NCBI GenBank assembly: GCA_947165745.1
Contig: CAMVBO010000050.1
Coordinates: 1 to 8,776, forward strand
Direction of reading: 5' to 3'
DNA: 8,776 nucleotides
Source: an uncultured Clostridia bacterium
GTDB taxonomy: Bacteria; Bacillota_A; Clostridia; Christensenellales; Aristaeellaceae
Shown here: in pieces, positions 8,096 through 8,776 of the stretch
Layout: every line of letters begins with the position of its first letter
Numbering within the stretch: the first letter of the stretch is position 1
Translations under genes and position numbers: made by a program
Notes under the pieces: generated by a model
Database searches by the model: none
What the model saw: the letters and a program-made list of their open reading frames with translations, nothing else
Told to the model about the DNA's origin: nothing

Positions 8096-8776
8096 AGAAT
8101 CAGTTGACCCGCGCGTTTAGGGGGCGGTGGCTCGCCTTGCTGCTGAGCGCGCTGTTCCTGGTGGGCATGCTGCCGCCGGCGCCGGCCGCCGTGGCCGAGT
8201 CGGGCAGCCTGAATGTCAAGCTCACCAAGGAGATCTACGACAACCTGCCCAAGGATCCCGTGGTTGAAGTCACGCTTTATCAGATCGGCGTGGCGGACGG
8301 CACGACCAACGCGGGCTGGCGGATCGACGATGCCTTTGCCGGCTATGGCATCCTCCGCGCCGCCACTTCGGCGGAGCTGGGCGTGGTCGCCGAGAACATC
8401 GCCAAGGATATCGTGGGCAAGGACCAGTACGAAGGCACCCCCAAGCCGCTCACCGGCGGAAGCGCCATCTTCCCCGTGAGCGAGATGGGCGTCTATTTCG
8501 GCATGGTCACCAAGGCCCCCGAGGGGCTGGAGGTCACGCCGTTCATCGTGACGGTGCCCTCCCGCGACCCCAAGACCCAGGAGCTGCGCACCAGCTATGA
8601 CGTGGTGCTGAAGGAGTCCTGCGTCACTTCCGCCACCGTCAAAAAGGTTTGGGACGACGCGAACGACCAGGACGGCAAGCGCCCGGACTTCATCGAAGTC
8701 ACCCTGTCCGACGGCCAGAAGGTGACGCTGAACGACGCCAACGAGTGGACCGCCACCATTGCGGGCCTGCCCAGGT
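8092..8776 (+). CDS. Secreted pilin-like Cna_B-domain surface protein, 3' end outside window
   Basis: 228 residues are visible. Residues 1-35 form a signal peptide: basic start MKNQLTRAFRGRW, hydrophobic core, and an AVA-type cleavage site before Glu36. Residues 38-178 form a first domain with pilin-like features (VVEVTLYQIG at 57-66, TPFIVTVP at 149-156). A Cna_B domain begins at about 180 with the typical VKKVWDDANDQDGKRP and runs to the window edge. Lys184/Lys185 could contribute to an internal isopeptide bond. Where class C substrates usually show a VYPK-type pilin motif, this protein reads YDVVLKES, making Lys174 the possible linkage residue. The gap from the pseudo-sortase stop is 65 bases with no terminator or promoter evident, so co-transcription is likely. 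It is probably a backbone or accessory pilin; the LPXTG end is not visible, so shaft versus tip cannot be decided. Confidence 0.85.
   Translation, partial: MKNQLTRAFRGRWLALLLSALFLVGMLPPAPAAVAESGSLNVKLTKEIYDNLPKDPVVEVTLYQIGVADGTTNAGWRIDDAFAGYGILRAATSAELGVVAENIAKDIVGKDQYEGTPKPLTGGSAIFPVSEMGVYFGMVTKAPEGLEVTPFIVTVPSRDPKTQELRTSYDVVLKESCVTSATVKKVWDDANDQDGKRPDFIEVTLSDGQKVTLNDANEWTATIAGLPR

Overview
The window is a cell-surface pilus/adhesin locus read entirely on the + strand. It is coding-dense and GC-rich, with sigma-A-type TATAAT promoter elements, LPXTG sorting, SpaA/Cna_B-type adhesin domains and a class C (pilin-polymerising) sortase. Together these point to a Gram-positive host, most likely a high-GC gut- or rumen-type clostridium (Bacillota). 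The taxon is an inference from protein style; no rRNA or housekeeping gene is present to confirm it.

Layout: (1) 1-5265 is the C-terminal 1754 residues of a giant multidomain wall-anchored adhesin whose start lies upstream. It ends in LPSTGG, a membrane helix and a basic tail. (2) 5266-5613 is a 348-base regulatory gap. It holds a very strong GC hairpin, a 9-bp direct repeat, an extended -10 element, small palindromes and a good promoter (TTGCAA, 17 bp, TATAAT). (3) 5614-8026 holds three cistrons joined by two ATGA stop/start overlaps: an apparently active class C sortase, a signal-peptidase-I-like protein (SipA-like) without the Ser/Lys dyad, and a second sortase-fold protein without the catalytic His and Cys. 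(4) From 8092 to the window end lies the start of a secreted pilin-like Cna_B protein with a signal peptide.

Working model (inference): the adhesin and the downstream pilin(s) are substrates, the class C sortase builds the polymer, and the two catalytically dead membrane proteins act as assembly factors. A dead signal-peptidase homologue needed for pilus assembly has a precedent in SipA of Streptococcus pyogenes pilus islands. A dead sortase paralogue overlapping it in the same operon is the least familiar element and is the main candidate for an undescribed component.
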